A program made the translations under genes and the position numbers. A DNA stretch of 64,000 nt from Streptomyces kaniharaensis (GTDB taxonomy: Bacteria > Actinomycetota > Actinomycetes > Streptomycetales > Streptomycetaceae). Every line of letters begins with the position of its first letter. Position 1 is the first letter of the stretch. Below, in pieces: positions 58,966 to 64,000 of the stretch. Location: NCBI RefSeq assembly GCF_009569385.1, contig NZ_WBOF01000001.1, positions 3,172,001 to 3,236,000 on the forward strand. Reading direction: 5' to 3'. Below the pieces are notes generated by a model. It was not told the origin of the DNA, searched no databases, and saw only the letters and a list, made by a program, of their open reading frames with translations.

Positions 58966-60624
58966 GTGGACACCAGAACACCTCGGCGCCCCCTGTTCGG
59001 CGGCGGCAGCACCGGGATAGACGCGGGCCCCGGCCTCGACACCGTCAAGGTGCCGTCGGACCCCGCGCGTCTCAGCAGCACCCAGGCGAGCTTCCGGCTC
59101 CGGCTCGGCGCCCCGGTGGCGCCGCTGATCGAGGCGCCGGCCGGACTGCTGTCCACCGGTGCCGCGTTCGGCGACCCGTACGCGGGCCAGGGCCTGATCC
59201 GCCGTCCGCTGGTCGCCCCGCAGATGGTGATGCCCGCCGCCGTCCCGGTGCTGGCCGGGGCCGGTGCGCCGCGCCGCAAGGGCCGGGTCACCGCCGTCAC
59301 CTGGACCGGCCAGGCGCCCCCCGGGGACCTCGCTGCCACCCGGCTCCTGGAGGCCGTCCGGCTCAGCGGTTCCCCTTCGGGGGGCGGCGGCGTGGGCCTG
59401 GCCGAGGCGGACACCCAGGTGATCCCGTCCCTCGCGGGCGCCCGGACCGTCCCGCGCCAGCCGCGCGAGGGCGCCGGCACCGCGAGCGACGCGGGCGTCG
59501 GCCCGGTCGGCGCGCCGCAGGGCTGGGCGCCGAGCGGAGAACTGCCCGAGGTCTGCGCCGCCGACGCCGAGGGCAAGCAGCCCTGGTACCCCGGCCGCCG
59601 GGTCGACCTCGGTCTGGTGCTGCTGCCGCTGCGCGCCCTCCTCGGCTCGCTGACCGTCTACGCCGGGTTCAGCAAGCTCTGCGACCCGGTCTACTTCGAC
59701 GGCGGCGAGCGCGGCTCGATGATGCGCTGGCTGGCCTCGCTGCACCCCTGGAAGGTCGCCGAGCCGCTGCTGGCCTTCGCCATGGCGCACCCGGTCGGCG
59801 CCGGGTTGATGGTGTCGTTCACCGAGATCGTGGTCGGCGTGCTGACCGTCCTCGGCCTCTGGCAGCGGCTCGCGGCCGGCGCGGCGATGCTGCTCTCCGC
59901 CGTCCTGCTGTTCACCGTCAGCTGGCGGGCCGTGCCGGCCTACGACACCCCCGACCTGATCTTCCTGGCCGCGTGGAGCCCGCTGCTGATCGCCGGGGCG
60001 CCGTTCGCCTCGCTGGACGGGCGGCTCAACCTGGAGGCCTGGCGCCGCTACCCCGCGGGCGCGCCCGCGGCCCTGCGCAGCCGGGTGCTGCGCCGGGGCA
60101 CCCTGCTCGCCACGGTCGTCGTCGGCCTGACGCTCCTGCTCGGCTCGATGCTCGGCGCGGCGGTGCGCACCACGGCCCGCCCGCACCAGGGCCCGGCCCG
60201 GCCGGCCACCGACTACGGCACGCCGGTCTGGCCGAGCGGTTCCCCGTCCGGCGCCGCGGGAGGCCAGGGCACGTCCACCACGCCCTCGCCCGCCGCCTCC
60301 CGTCCGGCCACGCCGACGCCGAGCCCGACCGCGCCGCAGTCCTCCGCCCCGTCCTCCCGCCCCGCCTCGCCGACGCCGAGCGGCAAGCACTCCGGCAGGG
60401 CGGACAACGGCGCGGGTGCGGCCCAGGCCTCCTCGGCCGCCACGCCGGCCGGCTCCGCACCCGTCCAGCGCTCCACCCCGGTCCCCGGCGGCTCGGGGAC
60501 CGGGGCCCGGCCGAGCCCGAGTTCGGGCCCCGGCCTGCTGGGCGGAGTGCTCGGCAGCGGGCCGCTGGCCGATCTGTCCGGCGGTGACTGGTCCAGCCGT
60601 CCGGGGACCCCGACGGCGACCTGA
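58966..60624 (+). CDS. DoxX-family membrane protein with long disordered ends
   Basis: The 552-residue protein has an N-terminal cytoplasmic part (about 1-205) of unknown function, a DoxX-like four-helix membrane domain (about 208-340: LGLVLLPLRALLGSLTVYAGFSKLCDP, HPVGAGLMVSFTEIVVGVLTVLGLW, LFLAAWSPLLIAGAPFASLDGRLNLE), one further helix (about 370-390) and a Ser/Pro/Thr tail. DoxX-like domains are linked to quinone/thiosulfate oxidation and thiol stress (with SseA and SodA) in mycobacteria; the role here is unknown. TTAGAC four to five bases before the GTG may be part of its promoter. Confidence 0.8.
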   Translation: MDTRTPRRPLFGGGSTGIDAGPGLDTVKVPSDPARLSSTQASFRLRLGAPVAPLIEAPAGLLSTGAAFGDPYAGQGLIRRPLVAPQMVMPAAVPVLAGAGAPRRKGRVTAVTWTGQAPPGDLAATRLLEAVRLSGSPSGGGGVGLAEADTQVIPSLAGARTVPRQPREGAGTASDAGVGPVGAPQGWAPSGELPEVCAADAEGKQPWYPGRRVDLGLVLLPLRALLGSLTVYAGFSKLCDPVYFDGGERGSMMRWLASLHPWKVAEPLLAFAMAHPVGAGLMVSFTEIVVGVLTVLGLWQRLAAGAAMLLSAVLLFTVSWRAVPAYDTPDLIFLAAWSPLLIAGAPFASLDGRLNLEAWRRYPAGAPAALRSRVLRRGTLLATVVVGLTLLLGSMLGAAVRTTARPHQGPARPATDYGTPVWPSGSPSGAAGGQGTSTTPSPAASRPATPTPSPTAPQSSAPSSRPASPTPSGKHSGRADNGAGAAQASSAATPAGSAPVQRSTPVPGGSGTGARPSPSSGPGLLGGVLGSGPLADLSGGDWSSRPGTPTAT

Positions 60625-60664
60625 CGGGGTCTTCCGTCGGGTCTTCGCCGGCGGGGAACGCATC

Positions 60665-60694
60665 GGCCGGGTGCTCCAGGGGGAGCACCCGGCC
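60665..60694. terminator. bidirectional terminator
   Basis: Perfect 13-base arms 60665-60677 and 60682-60694 between two convergent genes. Confidence 0.8.
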
Positions 60695-60723
60695 GAACTG
60701 CTGTGTCGCTACTGGCTGTGCCG

Positions 60724-61518
60724 CTACTGGGGGGTGCGGCCGGCCCCGGCGGCGAGCTCCTTGGCCGCCTCCGTGAGGTCCTTCGCGGTGTCGATCGCTC
60801 GCCAGTACACGCCCTGCGGCAGCTGGTATCCCGCGAGCCGCTTGCTGCGGGCGAGTTGGGGGAAGGTGGTGCGCTCGTGGTCGCCCACGTCGGGCAGCAG
60901 CTCGGTGAACTGCGGGCTGAACACGTACAGCCCCGCGTTGATGAGGAACGGCGACGGCGGCGCCTCGATGAAGTCCAGCACGTTGCCGAACTGGTCGGTC
61001 TCCACCGCGCCCCACGGGATCCGCGGCCGGGCCAGCGCGAGCGTCGCGACGGCGTCCCGCTCGTGGTGGAAGGCGGCCATGTCGCGCAGGCTGAAACGGG
61101 TCCAGATGTCGCCGTTGGTGGCGTACCAGGGCTCGTTCGGGCGGGGCAGCGCCTTGGCCGCGTGCTTGAGCCCGCCGCCGCGCCCGAGCGGCTCGTCCTC
61201 GACCACCGTGCGGACGCGCACCGGCAGGTCCGCCTTGTCCAGCCACTCCTGCAGCACGTCGGCGAGGTGCCCGCAGGAGACCACCACGTCGGTGACGCCC
61301 TCGGAGGCGAGCCAGGCCAGCTGGTGGCCGAGGATCGGCACGCCCGTCCCCGGGATCTCGACCAGCGGCTTGGGGCGGTCGTCCGTGTAGGGCCGCAGCC
61401 GGGAGCCCTGGCCGCCGGCCAGGATGACGGCCTGTGTGACGGGCGTCGTGGTCGGCCGGGGCGGGCGGGGCTGCTGCGGGGACGTGAGGTCGGCGCTGGG
61501 GCCGGGATCAGCGGTCAT
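60724..61518 (-). CDS. sugar-nucleotide nucleotidyltransferase family protein
   Basis: From ATG 61518 the protein has 264 residues: the pyrophosphorylase signature VILAGGQGSRLRPYTDDRPKPL (about 29-50), GHQLAWLASEGVTDVVVS, the metal-site TNGDIWTRF and LINAGLYVFSP. It joins a nucleotide to a sugar-1-phosphate (mannose-1-phosphate guanylyltransferase or glucose-1-phosphate thymidylyltransferase type). Its short length and lack of the C-terminal left-handed helix suggest a minimal sugar-activating enzyme; which sugar is not evident. TATTGT (61525-61530, minus strand) six bases before the ATG suggests leaderless transcription. Confidence 0.85.
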   Translation of the reverse strand: MTADPGPSADLTSPQQPRPPRPTTTPVTQAVILAGGQGSRLRPYTDDRPKPLVEIPGTGVPILGHQLAWLASEGVTDVVVSCGHLADVLQEWLDKADLPVRVRTVVEDEPLGRGGGLKHAAKALPRPNEPWYATNGDIWTRFSLRDMAAFHHERDAVATLALARPRIPWGAVETDQFGNVLDFIEAPPSPFLINAGLYVFSPQFTELLPDVGDHERTTFPQLARSKRLAGYQLPQGVYWRAIDTAKDLTEAAKELAAGAGRTPQ

Positions 61519-61638
61519 GGCTGAACAATAGGCGCGTGGCGGGGTGCTGCGGAGGACGTGGCCGGGGCTGCGCGGGCGCCGGACCTCCGGCCGGGCCGTC
61601 AAGCCGGCGACCGGGCCCTCGGCCTGCGACCGGAGGCG

Positions 61639-62085
61639 TCAGCCGGCGACGCCTGCCGCGAACGAGCCGTCGCAGACCGGGCGGGCGAACGAGCGGGCCC
61701 GCTGCACGTCGCCCTGGTACTTCTTCACCGTCGCCTTGCCCAGCTCGGTGGCGAGTGAGGTGCAGTACGGCGTCAGCGACGGCTGCTCGCGCATCGAGCG
61801 CTCCAGCAGGTCCAGCGCCGCGGCCGGGCTGTGTGCGCGCAACTCGTCCAGCAGCGCGACCCGCAGCGCCTCCTGCGGCGCCAGGCCGTCCGCTGCCTTG
61901 CCGGCGGCGGTGGCGGTCCGGCCGATGCCCGCGCCGTCGCCGCTGGAGGCCGCCACGACCTGCTGGTCGAGTCCGGTCGGCGGGGCCCAGGGCACCCGGG
62001 TCACGGCGAGGGTGCCGGTGGTCACCAGGACGACGGGCAGGGTGAGGGCGACGGTCTGGCCGATACGGCGAACTAGCTGCTTCAC
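61639..62085 (-). CDS. small secreted or membrane-anchored helical protein
   Basis: The 148-residue protein begins with a signal-anchor-like segment (RRIGQTVALTLPVVLVTTGTLAV, about residues 6-28) and has a helical domain with two cysteines (PYCTSLA and RPVCDGSF) that may be disulfide-linked outside the membrane. TACGCT (62093-62098, minus strand) seven bases before the GTG suggests a leaderless mRNA. I do not recognise the family. Confidence 0.65.
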   Translation of the reverse strand: MKQLVRRIGQTVALTLPVVLVTTGTLAVTRVPWAPPTGLDQQVVAASSGDGAGIGRTATAAGKAADGLAPQEALRVALLDELRAHSPAAALDLLERSMREQPSLTPYCTSLATELGKATVKKYQGDVQRARSFARPVCDGSFAAGVAG

Positions 62086-62193
62086 GCTCAGGAGCGTAGC
62101 GGTGGGTGCGGGCCGGATCGCCCTCCGTTACACCATCGAGTGACGCCGTGTCCGGGTTCGTCCCTGCACCGTGTTGACGCGGGGGTGTACGGA

Positions 62194-62231
62194 CGGAGCC
62201 CGCCGGACCGGGGAAGGTCCGACGGGCTCCG
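62194..62231 (-). terminator. terminator of msiK
   Basis: Sixteen-base arms 62194-62209 and 62216-62231 pair with one wobble, 36 bases after the gene on the minus strand. Confidence 0.8.
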
Positions 62232-62266
62232 TGTGGCGGCCTGCTCGGCCGCCGATCGGCTGCCGG

Positions 62267-63358
<1,092 letters not shown>

Positions 63359-63437
63359 GGTTGTTGCTCTCCTTCACCGGCAGGAACGTGCCGGACGATC
63401 CGAGTAAAGGGGTTCGTGTGTCTCCGCCGGCCCGCCC

Positions 63438-63453
63438 AGTGGTCTGAACCACT
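63438..63453. promoter_or_regulatory. DasR-responsive-element-like palindrome upstream of msiK
   Basis: AGTGGTCTGAACCACT matches the dre consensus A(G/C)TGGTCTAGACCA(G/C)T at 14 of 16 positions; the two mismatches are in the central TAGA. Its symmetric arms CAGTGGT and ACCACTG extend one base further. It is 80 bases before the msiK start. Confidence 0.6.
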
Positions 63454-63594
63454 GCGCGAAACCGACTCCCGGCGACGCTACCTGCGCTTCCGCCGCTTGT
63501 CAGCCCCCTCCCGTCCGATTTCCGCATCGGTTCCATCTCGCCCGTCCCGGCCACCAACCGCCGGATATCCCCCCACCCCGCCACCCCGGCCCGG

Positions 63595-63600
63595 TAGACT
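63595..63600 (+). promoter_or_regulatory. possible -10 box of the tRNA-Thr gene
   Basis: TAGACT lies 41 bases before the tRNA. No clear TTGACA-like -35 is seen 17-18 bases upstream. Confidence 0.35.
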
Positions 63601-63640
63601 GCCCCCGGTGCCGCCGTGATCCCTCGCGGACGGCCACCGT

Positions 63641-63714
63641 GCCTCCTTAGCTCAGCTGGCCAGAGCACCGCTCTTGTAAAGCGGGGGTCGTCGGTTCGAA
63701 CCCGACAGGGGGCT
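63641..63714 (+). tRNA. tRNA-Thr (anticodon TGT)
   Basis: All four stems fold. Acceptor GCCTCCT (63641-63647) pairs with AGGGGGC (63707-63713) with one T-G wobble, discriminator T63714; the D stem is GCTC/GAGC; the anticodon stem is CCGCT/AGCGG with loop CTTGTAA and anticodon TGT (63675-63677) reading ACA. A TTCGAA T-loop follows. CCA is not encoded. No integrase or att-like repeat follows within the window. Confidence 0.96.
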
Positions 63715-64000
63715 CTCGTTTTCCACCCTGGATGAGCTGCAGTTCTGGCCTTCCGGGAGCTTCATCGCCGGCCTCGGACGACTCGTCCGAGGCCGTTTGC
63801 GTGAGCGGCTGGGCCTGGTCGGCCGGGTGGCTGCGGTGGACTGGGCGTCCTTGCGCGGTCGGCCGTAGACGGCGGCTTGCCCGGCGCTCCCCTCGTAGCG
63901 CCGGGCCTGCCGCCGTGTCGCCGCCGCTGTGAGCGGCGGGGGGCGGGCATGCGGTGCCTGATCGGGCCCGGTTCAGCGCGCGGAAGCCGCGTTCTTGGCC
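63715..64000. other. 286 bases after tRNA-Thr with two hairpins, no gene seen
   Basis: A perfect 11-base-arm hairpin (63771-63781 and 63783-63793) and a longer imperfect one (63871-63888 with 63897-63914) occur here. Small overlapping frames in this region show no protein-like features. The window ends before any clear gene. Confidence 0.45.

Noticed and set aside
63641-63714. tRNA-Thr as integration site of a mobile element
   Set aside because: No integrase, excisionase or repeat of the tRNA 3' end is visible in the remaining 286 bases.
63762-63950. Small minus-strand ORF near the window end
   Set aside because: Arg/Pro/Gly-rich, overlaps two hairpins and a plus-strand frame of equal quality, with no ribosome site.

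Overview
The window is very GC-rich, with dense short intergenic spaces, frequent GTG starts and many probable leaderless promoters. It carries a mycothiol glycosyltransferase (mshA), a PhoR-PhoP/PhoU phosphate system, CarD, a MsiK-type sugar ATPase and long proline/alanine-rich tails on membrane proteins. Together these point to a chromosomal segment of a filamentous actinomycete of the family Streptomycetaceae (Streptomyces, Kitasatospora or a close relative). I see no insertion sequence, prophage, CRISPR array or rRNA operon. From memory, the right-hand third (about 39.5-63.7 kb) follows the gene order of the Streptomyces coelicolor core around mshA, gpmA, phoU, phoRP, carD, ispDF, cysS, rlmB, msiK and a tRNA-Thr.

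Layout. 0-10.5 kb: end of a GNAT acetyltransferase, a tyrosine-phosphatase-like protein, an ECF sigma factor translationally coupled to a membrane anti-sigma-like protein, a fused polysaccharide deacetylase/processive glycosyltransferase with a membrane companion, a Ser/Thr kinase, a K+ channel and TatA. 10.5-17 kb: methyltransferase, a drug-type MFS pump divergent from its TetR regulator, a small cupin, and an acyl-CoA dehydrogenase divergent from a double-HTH TetR protein whose shared promoter region holds four GAATCC-type repeats. 17-26 kb: an Hsp90-family ATPase paired with a TPR protein, a ThrE-like exporter, a membrane protein and a secreted NlpC/P60 hydrolase. 26-33.8 kb: acetyltransferases (one Eis-like), TetR, macro-domain protein, MFS/LysR divergent pair, YceI. 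33.9-39.4 kb: SNF2 helicase with a 75-codon coupled ORF that may be the remnant of a SWIM-finger protein, an ECF41-type sigma factor and a MerR-DnaN fusion.

39.5-49 kb: XRE regulator, coiled-coil protein, DUF2516 protein, receiver-SpoIIE phosphatase, second macro protein, methyltransferase, mshA, YbjN-like protein, MFS, gpmA and a 59-residue cysteine-rich mini-protein. 49-64 kb: phoU divergent from phoR-phoP, lipoprotein, carD-ispD-ispF, PPOX-like flavoprotein, cysS, rlmB, DoxX protein, nucleotidyltransferase, msiK and tRNA-Thr(TGT).

Functional themes are envelope polysaccharide and peptidoglycan remodelling, phosphate sensing, isoprenoid precursor supply (ispD, ispF), cysteine/mycothiol use (cysS, mshA), regulated efflux, and sugar import. 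The most unusual items are the MerR-DnaN fusion, the Hsp90-TPR pair, the repeat cluster next to the double TetR regulator, a CTG-initiated ispD, a DasR-like operator ahead of msiK, and several operator-like palindromes placed on promoters.
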